Shown here: positions 43,884 to 53,210 of the stretch, in pieces | Position numbering within the stretch: position 1 is the first letter of the stretch | Layout of the letters: every line of letters starts with the position of its first letter | NCBI RefSeq assembly: GCF_025263485.1 | Contig: NZ_CP079863.1 | Span: forward strand, 1,426,001 to 1,490,000 | Direction of reading: 5' to 3' | DNA length: 64,000 nucleotides | Origin: Mycobacterium sp. SMC-2 | GTDB taxonomy: Bacteria > Actinomycetota > Actinomycetes > Mycobacteriales > Mycobacteriaceae | Program-made: the position numbers and the translations under genes | Notes under the pieces: generated by a model | What the model was told of the DNA's origin: nothing | Seen by the model: the letters and a program-made list of their open reading frames with translations, nothing else | Database searches by the model: none

Positions 43884-44045
43884 TCAGCGGGGGTTGTTGT
43901 CCCCGTGGCCTAACCGCCGCAAGAACTCTGGATCGTCGTCGGGTCCGATAACGCGCGTCTTCGGCCGATTGATTTGTGACCGCGCCGTCCGCCAGCCAAC
44001 GTAGATCAGCGTCCCCAGAATCAGGACGAGCAGCAGGTAGAGCAC
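43884..44045 (-). CDS. 53-aa single-span membrane protein (Rv0530A-like)
   Basis: MLYLLLVLILGTLIYVGWRT, then ARSQINRPKTRVIGPDDDPE, then FLRRLGHGDNNPR. One transmembrane helix with a polar tail. GTG 44045 is preceded by AAGGAGGTGTTGA, an excellent ribosome binding site. Its length matches Rv0530A as I recall it. It is not in the other frame reported for this stretch. It faces the ParA-type gene end to end (4-nt gap). Confidence 0.85.
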   Translation of the reverse strand: MLYLLLVLILGTLIYVGWRTARSQINRPKTRVIGPDDDPEFLRRLGHGDNNPR

Positions 44046-44078
44046 TCAACACCTCCTTGGACGAATATACCCGCGTCG

Positions 44079-44084
44079 TAGGCT
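44079..44084 (+). promoter_or_regulatory. -10 hexamer of the Rv0531-like gene, leaderless type
   Basis: TAGGCT ends 7 nt before GTG 44092. The divergent 53-aa gene starts only 46 bp away, so both promoters share this gap. Confidence 0.5.
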
Positions 44085-44091
44085 CTCCCCT

Positions 44092-44463
44092 GTGTCAGAA
44101 GGAGCTAGCGACAGCGGCACCGGTGACGGCGCGGACGACGGCCGGTCGCAGGGCGCCGGGCGTCGGGCGGTCGTCGACGTTGCGCTCTACGCGGCGGCGC
44201 GGCTGCTGCTCGCGGTGGTGCTCGCCGCCGCGATCTATGGGGTGGCGCGCCTGATCGGAGTCAGCCAGTTTCCGCTCGTCATCGCCGCGTTGTTCGCGCT
44301 GATCATCGCGATGCCCCTGGGTATCTGGGTGTTCGGGCCGCTGCGCCGGCGCGCCACCGCGTCGCTGGCGCTGGCCGGTGAGCGCCGGCGCCGGGAGCGC
44401 GCACAACTGCGGGCCCGGTTGCACGGTGAGGAAACGCCCGACGAGGGGCGCGACCAAGCGTGA
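44092..44463 (+). CDS. DUF4229-type membrane protein (Rv0531-like)
   Basis: 123 aa with two transmembrane helices (VALYAAARLLLAVVLAAAIY and VIAALFALIIAMPLGIWVFG, about 33-85) and a basic tail rich in Arg. The layout fits DUF4229. It converges with fabH: its stop abuts the fabH stop at 44464. Function unknown. Confidence 0.82.
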   Translation: MSEGASDSGTGDGADDGRSQGAGRRAVVDVALYAAARLLLAVVLAAAIYGVARLIGVSQFPLVIAALFALIIAMPLGIWVFGPLRRRATASLALAGERRRRERAQLRARLHGEETPDEGRDQA

Positions 44464-45471
44464 TCAGGCGTTGGGCATCCGCACGACCTGCGCGGCATAG
44501 CTGAGGCCCGCGCCGTAACCGATCAGCAGGGCCAGATCGCCCGGCTTGGCCGCCCCGGTCGCCAGCAGTTCGGCCATCGCCAGGGGAATGGAAGCCGCGG
44601 AGGTGTTGCCGGTGTGCTCGATGTCGTTGGCCACGACGGCGTCCGGCCGCAGCTCCAGGCTCTTGGCCAGGACCTCGTTGATGCGGCTGTTGGCCTGGTG
44701 CGGGACGAACACGTCGATCTCGTCGGGCCGGATGCCCGCCGCGTCCATCGCCTGCCGGCCGACCTTGCCCATCTCGAATGCCGCCCAGCGGAACACCGCG
44801 CTGCCCTCCAGCCGCAGGAAGGGGCGGGGCCCCGTGGGGGCGTCCATGTAGTCGATCCAGTCGATGTCCTGGCGTATCGCCAGGGCCTGTTCACCGTCGC
44901 TGCCCCAGACGGTCGGCCCGATGCCCTGGTCAGGCGTCTCGCCCACCACCACTCCGGCCGCGCCGTCGGCGAAGATGAAGCAGTTGGTGCGGTCGTGCAT
45001 GTCCACGGTCGGCGACAGCTTCTCCGAACCGAGGACCAGCACCTTGGCCGCGGTGCCGCCGCGAATCATGTCGGCCGCGACGCCGAGCGCGTAGCCGAAG
45101 CCGGCGCACCCCGCCGAGACGTCGAACGCGGGCACGCCCGTGGCGCCCAAGGCGGCGGCGACCGCCGGGGCGCACGCCGGGGTCTGCAGGAAATGCGTGC
45201 TGGTCGCGACGATCACGCAGTCGATGTCCGACGGCGTCAGCGCGGCCTTCTCGATCGCCTGCCGCCCCGCCTCGGTGGCCATCGACGCGGCGGATTCTTC
45301 CCGGGCGGCGAATCGACGGGTCTTGATCCCCGTCCTGGTGAAGATCCACTCATCGGACGAGTCGATGTTCTCGCATATCTCGTCGTTGGTGACCACTCGT
45401 TCGGGGCGGTAGGCCCCGACACTGAGCATTCCGATGTTCTTCGGTCCAGTGGTCGCGGCGATCTGCTTCAT
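44464..45471 (-). CDS. fabH: Beta-ketoacyl-ACP synthase III (FabH)
   Basis: 335 aa, the length of mtFabH. It joins FAS-I acyl-CoA products to malonyl-AcpM, starting FAS-II elongation toward mycolic acids. Catalytic triad: Cys in [15 protein letters not shown] (about 112), His in [14 protein letters not shown] (about 244) and Asn in [14 protein letters not shown] (about 274). The substrate channel near [12 protein letters not shown] is normal. ATG 45471 has GGGGACAGCA upstream. The 167-bp gap to menA (45472-45638) shows no gene. Confidence 0.97.
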   Translation of the reverse strand: MKQIAATTGPKNIGMLSVGAYRPERVVTNDEICENIDSSDEWIFTRTGIKTRRFAAREESAASMATEAGRQAIEKAALTPSDIDCVIVATSTHFLQTPACAPAVAAALGATGVPAFDVSAGCAGFGYALGVAADMIRGGTAAKVLVLGSEKLSPTVDMHDRTNCFIFADGAAGVVVGETPDQGIGPTVWGSDGEQALAIRQDIDWIDYMDAPTGPRPFLRLEGSAVFRWAAFEMGKVGRQAMDAAGIRPDEIDVFVPHQANSRINEVLAKSLELRPDAVVANDIEHTGNTSAASIPLAMAELLATGAAKPGDLALLIGYGAGLSYAAQVVRMPNA

Positions 45472-45638
45472 TGCTGTCCCCGATCGGTGCTCGCTGTGAA
45501 CGGCCATCGGTGCCGACGCCGGTCCCTCATTGTTATCGGATCCGGTCCCGCCGTTTCACTCGAGTGTGCATATACGGTGGCGACACGCCGACGGACCCCA
45601 CCGTCAGCGCACGCTCAAGGCCGTGGGCGCACGGTCGA

Positions 45639-46511
45639 TCAGCCGGCCAGCGCCAGGGCCGCCGCCACCGCGACCGCCCAGGCGACCATGGCCAGGCCGG
45701 TGTCGCGTAGCACGGGGATCAACTCGGGGCCGCCGCGCCCCGACCGCACCGGGGAAGCGGCGCGCCACGCCAGCGGCGCGGCCACGAATCCCACGGCGCA
45801 CCACGGCGTGGCGGCCATCAGCACCAGGGTCAACACCCCCGCTGTCGCCAGCAGCGCCTGGTACAGGATGCGGGTGCGGGCATCGCCCAGCCGCACCGCC
45901 AGGGTGATCTTGCCCGACCTCGCGTCGGTGGGAATGTCGCGCAGGTTGTTGGCCACCAGCACCGACGACGACACCGCCCCGATCGCCACCGCCAGCGCGA
46001 GCCCCACCCAGTCCACCCGCAACGCCTGGGTGTACTCGGTGCCGAGCACGGCCACCAGGCCGAAAAACACCAACACCGCGACCTCGCCAAAACCGGCGTA
46101 GCCGTAGGGTTTCGAGCCGCCCGTGTACAGCCACGCTCCGGCGATGCACACCGCGCCCACGGCGATCAGCCATGGCGCGCTGACCAGCGCTAGCGCGAGC
46201 CCGGCGGCCGCCCCGATCGACAGGCTCGCCACCGCGGCGGCCAGCACCGACCGCGGGGTGGCCAGCCGCGAACCCACCAGGCGCACCGGGCCGGCACGCT
46301 CGTCGTCGGTGCCGCGAACGCCGTCGGAGTAGTCGTTGGCGTAGTTGACGCCGACGGTCAGCGCGACCGCGACGGCCAGCGCCAGCAACGCCCTCCACCA
46401 CACCGCGGATCCCAGCCACGCCGCCGCGCCGGTGCCTGCGACGACCGGCGCCACCGCGTTGGGCAGCGTCCGCGGCCGCGCACCGGAGATCCACTGCCTG
46501 AAACTGGCCAC
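45639..46511 (-). CDS. menA: 1,4-dihydroxy-2-naphthoate prenyltransferase
   Basis: 290 aa UbiA-family enzyme with about eight membrane helices. It attaches the polyprenyl tail in menaquinone synthesis. First Asp motif [20 protein letters not shown], second [18 protein letters not shown] 46511 gives [20 protein letters not shown] as in orthologues; CAGGAT (46518-46523, minus strand) 6 nt before it may be its -10. Its start codon is only 16 bp from the divergent mtnP start. Confidence 0.94.
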   Translation of the reverse strand: MASFRQWISGARPRTLPNAVAPVVAGTGAAAWLGSAVWWRALLALAVAVALTVGVNYANDYSDGVRGTDDERAGPVRLVGSRLATPRSVLAAAVASLSIGAAAGLALALVSAPWLIAVGAVCIAGAWLYTGGSKPYGYAGFGEVAVLVFFGLVAVLGTEYTQALRVDWVGLALAVAIGAVSSSVLVANNLRDIPTDARSGKITLAVRLGDARTRILYQALLATAGVLTLVLMAATPWCAVGFVAAPLAWRAASPVRSGRGGPELIPVLRDTGLAMVAWAVAVAAALALAG

Positions 46512-46527
46512 GCACGCATCCTGCCTC

Positions 46528-47322
46528 ATGCACCACAATGGGCGGATGCTCGGAGTCATCGGCGGCAGCGGCTTCTACACCTTCTTCGAGTCCGACACCC
46601 GCGCCGTCGAGGTCGACACCCCGTACGGCCCGCCCAGCGCCGCGGTGACGATCGGCACCGTCGGCGGACACGAGGTCGCGTTCTTGCCCCGGCATGGGAG
46701 CAGCCACCAGTTCTCGGCGCACACCGTGCCGTATCGGGCCAATATGTGGGCGCTGCGCAAGCTCGGGGTGCGGCGAATCTTCGGCCCCTGCGCCGTGGGC
46801 AGCCTCAAACCCGAACACGGGCCGGGCGCCGTCGTGGTGCCCGATCAGCTGGTCGACCGCACCAGCGGTCGCCCCGACACCTACTTCGACTCCGGCGGCG
46901 TCCACGTCGACTTCGCCGACCCGTACTGCCCCACCCTGCGCGCCGCGGTCACCGGCCTGCCCGGCGTGGTCGACGGCGGCACCATGGTGGTGATCCAGGG
47001 GCCGCGGTTTTCCACCCGGGCGGAAAGCCAGTGGTTCGCCTCCGCGGGTTTCTCGGTGGTCAACATGACGGGCTATCCGGAGGCGGTACTCGCCCGAGAA
47101 CTCGAAATGTGCTATGCGACAATCGCTTTGGTCACCGACCTGGACGCCGGTGTCACGTCCGGCCAGGGCGTGACGACCGTCGAGGTGTTCGCCGAATTCG
47201 AGAAGAACATCGGGGGATTCAAGGAGCTGGTGCGCGAGGCGATCGGCCGCGTCACCAGCGAACGCAACTGCGAACACTGCCTGCCGCACACCGGCGTCAC
47301 GCTGCCGCACGAGTTGCCATGA
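46528..47322 (+). CDS. mtnP: S-methyl-5'-thioadenosine phosphorylase
   Basis: 264 aa purine nucleoside phosphorylase-family protein (annotated pnp, Rv0535, in M. tuberculosis). It recycles methylthioadenosine from polyamine or other SAM-consuming pathways. [20 protein letters not shown] holds the phosphate site, then [20 protein letters not shown] and [20 protein letters not shown] for purine and ribose binding. The ATG at 46528 gives [10 protein letters not shown] as in orthologues. The stop overlaps galE3 (ATGA). Confidence 0.94.
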   Translation: MHHNGRMLGVIGGSGFYTFFESDTRAVEVDTPYGPPSAAVTIGTVGGHEVAFLPRHGSSHQFSAHTVPYRANMWALRKLGVRRIFGPCAVGSLKPEHGPGAVVVPDQLVDRTSGRPDTYFDSGGVHVDFADPYCPTLRAAVTGLPGVVDGGTMVVIQGPRFSTRAESQWFASAGFSVVNMTGYPEAVLARELEMCYATIALVTDLDAGVTSGQGVTTVEVFAEFEKNIGGFKELVREAIGRVTSERNCEHCLPHTGVTLPHELP

Positions 47323-48350
47323 GGGTATTGCTCACCGGGGTGGCCGGTTTCATCGGTTCGCGGGTGGACGCGGCGCTGCGGGCGGCGGGTCACGAGGTGG
47401 TCGGTGTCGACGCGTTGCTGCCCGCGGCGCACGGCCCGAATGCCGTGCTGCCGCAGGGATGTCACCGCGTCGACGTCCGTGACGCCGACGCGCTGGCGCC
47501 CCTGCTGGACGGGGTGGACCTGGTCTGTCATCAGGCCGCGATGGTCGGCGCGGGTGTGGACGCCGCCGACGCCCCCGCCTACGGCGGCCACAACGATTTC
47601 GGCACCACGGTGCTGCTGGCGCAGATGTTCGCCGCCGGGGTGCGCCGGCTGGTGCTGGCGTCGTCGATGGTGGTGTACGGGCAGGGCCGGTATCACTGCG
47701 CGCAGCACGGGCTCGTCGAGCCGTTGCCGCGGCGGCGCGCCGACCTCGACGCCGGGGTTTTCGAACACCGCTGCCCGACCGGGGGCGAGGAGCTGCAGTG
47801 GCGCCTGGTCGACGAGGACGCCGCGCTGCGGCCCCGCAGCCTGTACGCCGCCAGCAAGACCGCGCAGGAGCACTACGCGCTGGCGTGGTCGGAGGCTGTG
47901 GGCGGCTCGGTGGTGGCGCTGCGCTACCACAACGTCTACGGCCCCGGGATGCCGCGCGACACCCCCTATTCCGGGGTGGCGGCCATTTTTCGGTCATCGA
48001 TCGAAAAGGGCCAGCCGCCAAGGGTTTTCGAGGACGGCGGTCAGATGCGGGACTTCGTCCACGTCGACGACGTCGCCGCCGCCAACGTCGCGGCCGCGGC
48101 ATCGGGGCTCGACGGCTTCACTGCGGTCAACGTCTGTTCGGGGCGGCCCGTGTCGATCCTGCAGGTGGCCGGCGCACTGTGTGACGCGCGCGGCGGTTCG
48201 CTCTCGCCGGTGATCACCGGCCAGTACCGCAGCGGCGACGTCCGCCACATCGTCGCCGACCCGACCCGGGCGGCCGAGGTGCTGGGCTTCCGCGCGGCGA
48301 TCGACCCGGCCGAGGGTTTGCGCGAATTCGCGTTCGCCCCGCTGCGCTGA
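47319..48350 (+). CDS. galE3: NAD-dependent sugar epimerase GalE3
   Basis: 343 aa extended SDR. Cofactor loop LLTGVAGFIGSRVDAAL (about residues 4-20), Ser in LASSMVVYGQG, and YAASKTAQEHY with the YxxxK Lys, so the triad is complete, unlike GalE2 in this window. HNVYGPGMPRD and FVHVDDVAAANV are typical of nucleotide-sugar epimerases. Substrate unknown. It overlaps mtnP and converges with the Rv0537c-like gene. Confidence 0.9.
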   Translation: MRVLLTGVAGFIGSRVDAALRAAGHEVVGVDALLPAAHGPNAVLPQGCHRVDVRDADALAPLLDGVDLVCHQAAMVGAGVDAADAPAYGGHNDFGTTVLLAQMFAAGVRRLVLASSMVVYGQGRYHCAQHGLVEPLPRRRADLDAGVFEHRCPTGGEELQWRLVDEDAALRPRSLYAASKTAQEHYALAWSEAVGGSVVALRYHNVYGPGMPRDTPYSGVAAIFRSSIEKGQPPRVFEDGGQMRDFVHVDDVAAANVAAAASGLDGFTAVNVCSGRPVSILQVAGALCDARGGSLSPVITGQYRSGDVRHIVADPTRAAEVLGFRAAIDPAEGLREFAFAPLR

Positions 48351-49973
48351 CTAGGCCTGCGGCGGCCGGTAGATCTTGGGTTTCTCGACGGGTATCTGTC
48401 GCGTCGCGGAGTCGTCGCCCCGGAAAAGCCGCGGGCCGGAGGTGATCCGGGTAGTCGCCGCGGCCGACGGCGCGACGGCGTGGCCCACTGGGACGCGCGC
48501 CCTCGGCTCGGCGGGAGCGCCGGCCGCCGCGGGCTTACTGACCGTGCGGCGGCGGCGCAGCCGCCGTCCGCGCAGCTGACCGGTGACGATGGCGGCGCCC
48601 AGGATGCACAAGGCCAGGCCGCACAGCGTCACGTCGAAGGTGCTGGTGATCTGCTGGGCGAGGTTGTTGCCGTAGACCGGTTGCCGCGCGGGCGAAGTGG
48701 GTGAGTCCGGGAACCGCGGCGCCAGCACCACGCCCACCACGACCCGGGCAAGGCTCAGCGCGGCGACCAGCCCGCACAGCGACGAGATCAATCGGGCGGA
48801 GCGGGCGGCGTCGGCCAGGTTGAGGCGCAGCCAGACCGCAAGGACCGCGGTGGCCAGGTCGAACGCGGCCAGCACCACGCTGTCGTACCGGGAGAACGGG
48901 TAGTTCAGGCTCACCGCGACGAAGAGATCGGTAAATCTCATCACCATCGAGCCCAGGGCCCATATGGCTATCAGCAGCAAGCCAGTTCGGGCCGCCGTCC
49001 GCCAAGCGCTCTCCTCGGCCCCGGTGGTGTTCCGCTGGCCGAACAGGGTTCCCGGCGCGAACATCGCCGCCGCGGCCGCCCATGCCAGGTAGCCCTCGAA
49101 CCCGACCCCGGCGGTCGACGTGTTCTGCGCGATGCCGTGAAACGCGTCGATGTCCCGCCCCAGTGGCAGGCTCCACACCAGGATCCCGGCGACCAGCGCC
49201 GAGGCGCCGAGCGCGACGGTGGCCAGCCGGGCGGCCCTACTGCCGCGCAGCAACCACCTGGCCGCGACCAGCACGGCGACCAACGCCACCACGCCGTACA
49301 CCACCGCGGTCACGATGACCGCGACGTTTTGCCTGCCGAATTCGGCGGCGCCACTGGCGTTTTGCAGCGCGTAGCGCACGCGCCAGTACAGGTTGAAGCC
49401 AAAGCTGAGCACCGCCAACACCATCGACGCGTAGCCGATGAGCCGGGCGGACCTCAGCCAGCCGGTGTGCTCGCCGCCTTCGGGGACCGGTCCGGAGCGG
49501 GCGCCCGCCTTCACCGCTTGCGCGCTCAGCATGCAGCCGGCGATCCCCACCCACGCCCCGGGCCCCACGCCGCCCGGCACGTTCACCGTGCCGCCGAACC
49601 GGACGGTCTCGAACGCGTCGAACCCGACGAAGGCCAGCACCAGCAGCGCGTAGGGGATGTTCAGCCCGAGGCGAAGCCGGCCCGCCGTCGCGGGGTTGAA
49701 CCGCGCGCCGGACGACCGCCAGGAACCGGCCACGGCGACGGCGATGACGGACAGCACGGTCACCGCGAGCAGCGCCGCGAACAGGGTCCGGTTGCTGTCG
49801 GGGATTCCCACGCCGAAATACAGATTCCACGGCAGGAACAGGGCGACGACGAGCAGCGCGACGGCGGTCAGGTCGCTGACCAGGTGCCGGTGCTGCGTCG
49901 AATCCCGCGCGGTTTGCTGCGCCTGCCCGTGGATGGGCCCCGTGGGCGGGTCGTCGCTGCGCTGGCTCACCAT
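48351..49973 (-). CDS. Large integral membrane protein (Rv0537c-like)
   Basis: 540 aa with about ten hydrophobic segments (TAVALLVVALFLPWNLYFGV, TLFAALLAVTVLSVIAVAVA and others) and a basic, Pro-rich cytoplasmic tail ending PVEKPKIYRPPQA. No catalytic motif recognised. ATG 49973 is used; an ATG five codons earlier is weaker. AGAATAGTCC upstream on the minus strand may be the promoter. It is divergent from the Rv0538-like gene. Confidence 0.85.
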   Translation of the reverse strand: MVSQRSDDPPTGPIHGQAQQTARDSTQHRHLVSDLTAVALLVVALFLPWNLYFGVGIPDSNRTLFAALLAVTVLSVIAVAVAGSWRSSGARFNPATAGRLRLGLNIPYALLVLAFVGFDAFETVRFGGTVNVPGGVGPGAWVGIAGCMLSAQAVKAGARSGPVPEGGEHTGWLRSARLIGYASMVLAVLSFGFNLYWRVRYALQNASGAAEFGRQNVAVIVTAVVYGVVALVAVLVAARWLLRGSRAARLATVALGASALVAGILVWSLPLGRDIDAFHGIAQNTSTAGVGFEGYLAWAAAAAMFAPGTLFGQRNTTGAEESAWRTAARTGLLLIAIWALGSMVMRFTDLFVAVSLNYPFSRYDSVVLAAFDLATAVLAVWLRLNLADAARSARLISSLCGLVAALSLARVVVGVVLAPRFPDSPTSPARQPVYGNNLAQQITSTFDVTLCGLALCILGAAIVTGQLRGRRLRRRRTVSKPAAAGAPAEPRARVPVGHAVAPSAAATTRITSGPRLFRGDDSATRQIPVEKPKIYRPPQA

Positions 49974-50173
49974 GCCCCCCGGGATCAAGGACTATTCTCC
50001 GTTCGGACGCCGTGGCAGATTCCCTGGCGACCGTCCTGTCGTTCGAGAAGCTGGTTACGCTGCGCTGTAGGCAAAGCTTGTCGCCCGAATAACGGATACT
50101 GCCAACGGTATCGCAAGTGTAATGATGCCGGGACATTGCTGGTCGTGGGGTAGCCAGCCGAAGGAGAACCGGG

Positions 50174-51778
50174 ATGGACGTCGTGTTGGGGGTCGCGGTC
50201 ACGGGCCCGGTCGCGCGCTTGGCCCTTGCCGGGCCGGGCGCACGGGGCGCCGACGTGATCGACCAATCCGTTGTCGATCTCGAGGACGACCCGGTCGGGA
50301 AACTGACCGAGACGGTGGTCGGCACCAATCGGCTGCTGGCCGATGAGAACCACCGGCTGGTCGGCACCCGGGTGTGCTGGAGCGACGATTCGCGCGCCGG
50401 CGAACTCCGGCAAGCGCTGGAAGATTCCGGCGTTTCCAACGTCGCCGTGCTCTCGGAGCCGCAGGCGGTGGCCGCCCTGATGCGCGCGGTCGGCCGACCC
50501 GGTGCCGCGCTGGTGCTGGACGGCGCGACGGCGACCCTGTCGGTGCCAAGTTCCGCCGAAGACCGGGACGCCCCGCCGACCGTGCTGGCCAAGGAGTCGC
50601 TCGCCGGCGACGCGACGGCGGCGTTCGACACGATGATGGCCCAGCTCAACGCCCGGCCGGACGCCCCGGGCGAGGTGTACCTGGTGGGCGCTTCCCCCGA
50701 GCTGGCCCGGGTCGCCGACCAGTTCCGCGGCGAGTCGACCATGCGGGTGCAGGTGGCCGACGACCCCGCCTTTGCGCTCGCCCGCGGCGCGGCCATGGCC
50801 GCGGCGGCGCAGGCATTGTCGGCCGGGGATGCCACCGCGATGGCGCCTGCCGTGGGACCCACCGGCGACGAGACGACCGTCGTGCCCCCGCCGGACGTGG
50901 AGGAACCACAGCTGGCGTACTCGATGACCGACGATGCCGGGTCTTTCACCGGCGACGAGTACGGCGCCGAATTCGACGAATTGGACGACTTCGACGAGAC
51001 CGAGGCCATCCCCTCGCGGCTCAGTCGCCGATCGTTGCTGGTCGGCAACGCCGTAATCGCCTTCGCGATCATCGGATTCGCGTCGCTGGCCGCCGCGGTG
51101 GCCATCGCGGTCCGTCCCGCCGCGAGTCAGCAGCCGGTCGTGGGACACCAGAACGCCGCGCCGGGCAAGTTCATGCCGTTGTTGCCGACGCAGCAGCAGG
51201 CGCCGGTGCCGCCGCCCCCGGCTGACGACCCCAACGCCGGCTTCCAGGGCGGCGTCGTCCCGGACGCCAACGGTCTTCTTCCGGCGCGGGTTTCCTCGCC
51301 CGGCGCGGGCGGGCCGGCCGCCCCGGTGCCGCCCGGCACGCCGGGTTTCGTGCCCAACCCGAATCCCGCTGTGCCCGTTCCGGTCCCGGTCATCGTTCCG
51401 GTGCCGGGATGGAACCCCGGCTACCCCACACCGCCGTACAACTCGCCGACGACCACCACGACGACGACGACCACGATTACGACCACGACGACGCCCACCA
51501 CGACCACGACGACGCCGACGACAACGACATCGACCACGACGCCGACCACGACAACGCCGTCCACCACGACGCCGACCACGACAACGCCGACGACCACGAC
51601 ACCGCCGCACGTGACGACTACGGAACCGCCCACGAGCTCCAAGACGCCGTTCACGTCGACCGAGACGCCGGCAACCGTAGCGCCGCCCAGCACGCACCCG
51701 ACGACGGTGGCGCCGCAGCACACGCAGACCCAGCAGACGCTCGTCCCGCGGCAGCCCCACACCCAGCACGGGTCCTGA
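50174..51778 (+). CDS. Membrane protein with long Pro/Thr-rich external tail (Rv0538-like)
   Basis: 534 aa. Residues 1 to about 235 form a cytoplasmic actin/Hsp70-like-looking region (LGVAVTGPVARLALAGPGAR, AALVLDGATATLSV, EVYLVGASPELARVADQF). One membrane helix follows (about 295-320: LLVGNAVIAFAIIGFASLAA). The outer part is Pro-rich and then Thr-rich (residues about 425-475 almost only Thr and Pro), typical of O-mannosylated secreted mycobacterial proteins. AAGGAGAA precedes ATG 50174. Two glycosyltransferases follow in the same operon, consistent with modification of this tail; that is inference. Confidence 0.87.
   Translation: MDVVLGVAVTGPVARLALAGPGARGADVIDQSVVDLEDDPVGKLTETVVGTNRLLADENHRLVGTRVCWSDDSRAGELRQALEDSGVSNVAVLSEPQAVAALMRAVGRPGAALVLDGATATLSVPSSAEDRDAPPTVLAKESLAGDATAAFDTMMAQLNARPDAPGEVYLVGASPELARVADQFRGESTMRVQVADDPAFALARGAAMAAAAQALSAGDATAMAPAVGPTGDETTVVPPPDVEEPQLAYSMTDDAGSFTGDEYGAEFDELDDFDETEAIPSRLSRRSLLVGNAVIAFAIIGFASLAAAVAIAVRPAASQQPVVGHQNAAPGKFMPLLPTQQQAPVPPPPADDPNAGFQGGVVPDANGLLPARVSSPGAGGPAAPVPPGTPGFVPNPNPAVPVPVPVIVPVPGWNPGYPTPPYNSPTTTTTTTTTITTTTTPTTTTTTPTTTTSTTTPTTTTPSTTTPTTTTPTTTTPPHVTTTEPPTSSKTPFTSTETPATVAPPSTHPTTVAPQHTQTQQTLVPRQPHTQHGS
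51449..51603 (+). repeat. ACC/ACG tandem tract encoding poly-Thr
   Basis: Near-uninterrupted run of ACC, ACG and CCG codons inside the Rv0538-like gene, with larger repeats such as ACGCCGACCACGACAACGCC. Copy number is likely to vary between strains by slippage while keeping the frame. Confidence 0.8.
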
Positions 51779-51785
51779 GGCGTCC

Positions 51786-52439
51786 ATGTCCGATGCCGTC
51801 ACGGTGGTGCTGCCCTGTCTCAACGAAGAGGAGTCGCTGCCGGCCGTGCTGGCCGCCATACCCGCCGGATATCGGGCGCTGGTCGTCGACAACAACAGCA
51901 CCGACGGCACCGCCGCCGTCGCGCTGCGGCACGGCGCCCAGGTGGTCGCCGAGCCGCGGGCCGGATACGGCTCGGCGGTGCACGCGGGCGTGGTGGCCGC
52001 GACCACCCCGATCGTGGCGGTCATCGACGCCGACGGGTCGATGGACGCCGGTGACCTGCCCCGGCTGGTCGCCGCGCTTGACCAGGGCGCCGATCTGGTG
52101 GTCGGGCGGCGCCGGCCGGTGGCCGGGCTGCACTGGCCATGGGTAGCCCGGGTCGGCACCGTGGTGATGAGCTGGCGGCTGCGCACCCGCCACGGACTGC
52201 CGGTGCACGACATCGCGCCGATGCGGGTGGCCCGGCGCGAGGCGCTGCTGAACCTGGGCGTCGTCGACAGGCGGTCGGGCTATCCGCTGGAGCTGCTGGT
52301 GCGCGCCGCGGCCGCCGGCTGGCGCGTGGCCGAACTCGACGTGAGCTACGGTCCCCGGACCGGCGGCAAGTCGAAGGTCAGTGGTTCGCTGCGGGGGAGC
52401 ATCACCGCGATCCTCGACTTCTGGAAGGTGATCTCGTGA
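51786..52439 (+). CDS. Family-2 glycosyltransferase, dolichyl-phosphate-sugar synthase type (Rv0539-like)
   Basis: 217 aa GT-A domain. TVVLPCLNEEESLPAVLAAI opens the Rossmann part, VDNNSTDGT follows, and AVIDADGSMDAGDLPRLVAA holds the DXD-like motif. There is no C-terminal membrane domain. It likely transfers a sugar from a nucleotide donor to polyprenyl phosphate. Starts 7 nt after the Thr-rich protein and overlaps the next gene (GTGA). Confidence 0.9.
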   Translation: MSDAVTVVLPCLNEEESLPAVLAAIPAGYRALVVDNNSTDGTAAVALRHGAQVVAEPRAGYGSAVHAGVVAATTPIVAVIDADGSMDAGDLPRLVAALDQGADLVVGRRRPVAGLHWPWVARVGTVVMSWRLRTRHGLPVHDIAPMRVARREALLNLGVVDRRSGYPLELLVRAAAAGWRVAELDVSYGPRTGGKSKVSGSLRGSITAILDFWKVIS

Positions 52440-53098
52440 GCGTCCTGCCGGTGACGCTGCTGGTGGTTGCCAAGGCGCCGGAGCCGGGCCGGGCCAAGAC
52501 GCGGCTCGCGGCGACGGTCGGGGAGCTCGTCGCCGCCGAAATCGCCGCGGCCGCACTGCTGGACACGCTGGACGCGGTGGCCGCCGCGCCGGTGGCCAAA
52601 CGGGTGGTGGCGCTCACCGGCGACCTGGGCGCCGCGGCCGGCGCGGCCGAGATTCGCCAACGGCTGCGGTCGTTCACGGTGATTCGCCAGCGCGGTCACG
52701 ACTTCGCCGACCGGCTCGCGAACGCGCACGCCGACGCCGCGGACGGCTATCCGGTGTTGCAGATCGGGATGGACACGCCCCAGGTGACCGCCGAGCTGCT
52801 GGCCGATTGTGCGCGGCGGCTCCTGGCGGCGCCGGCGGTGCTCGGGCTGGCCCACGACGGCGGTTGGTGGGTGCTCGGGGTGGCCGCGCCAACCATGGCG
52901 GAATGCCTGCGCACCGTCCCGATGTCGCAGCCCGACACCGGCGACCTCACACTGAACGCGTTGCGTGGCAACGGAATTGACGCGAAACTCGTCCCGCGGT
53001 TGGGGGACATCGACGTCATCGGCGACGTGGCCGCGGTGCGCGAGGCGTGCGGGCCCGCCAGCCGGTTCGCGAAGGTCACCCGCGCGGCCGGACTGTGA
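52436..53098 (+). CDS. DUF2064-type glycosyltransferase (Rv0540-like)
   Basis: 220 aa, nucleotidyl/glycosyl transferase fold of the DUF2064 group. N-terminal LLVVAKAPEPGRAKTRLAAT binds nucleotide, GMDTPQVTAELL is the DTP motif and AHDGGWWVLGVA the DGG-W motif. Often found beside family-2 glycosyltransferases, as here. GTG 52436 overlaps the preceding stop. Substrate unknown. A palindromic repeat follows its stop. Confidence 0.85.
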   Translation: MSVLPVTLLVVAKAPEPGRAKTRLAATVGELVAAEIAAAALLDTLDAVAAAPVAKRVVALTGDLGAAAGAAEIRQRLRSFTVIRQRGHDFADRLANAHADAADGYPVLQIGMDTPQVTAELLADCARRLLAAPAVLGLAHDGGWWVLGVAAPTMAECLRTVPMSQPDTGDLTLNALRGNGIDAKLVPRLGDIDVIGDVAAVREACGPASRFAKVTRAAGL

Positions 53099-53112
53099 GC
53101 CGAGCACAGCCG

Positions 53113-53200
53113 GGGCTTTGCGTGTGAATCCTTGGCTCTGCGTGTGAGCCCTGGGCGGAGAAATCGGCGAAACGCCGCCGCCAGCGCACACCCAAAGCCC
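53113..53200. repeat. Dispersed palindromic repeat, copy 3
   Basis: GGGCTTTG-CGTGTG (53113-53126) pairs with CGCACACCCAAAGCCC (53185-53200). The arm motif is duplicated in tandem (GCGTGTGA at 53120 and 53140). The core GAAATCGGCGAAA (53160-53172) matches copy 1 read on the minus strand. It separates the convergent Rv0540- and Rv0541c-like genes, just 10 nt from the latter's stop. Confidence 0.7.
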
Positions 53201-53210
53201 GCACGCTCGA

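Noticed and set aside
50174..50880. Rv0538-like N-terminus as an Hsp70-type chaperone
   Set aside because: A few actin-like stretches but no phosphate-1 or adenosine motif; left as unknown cytoplasmic domain.
51449..51603. CRISPR-like or minisatellite array
   Set aside because: Repeats are codon-sized, continuous and in frame with a Thr-rich protein; no spacers.
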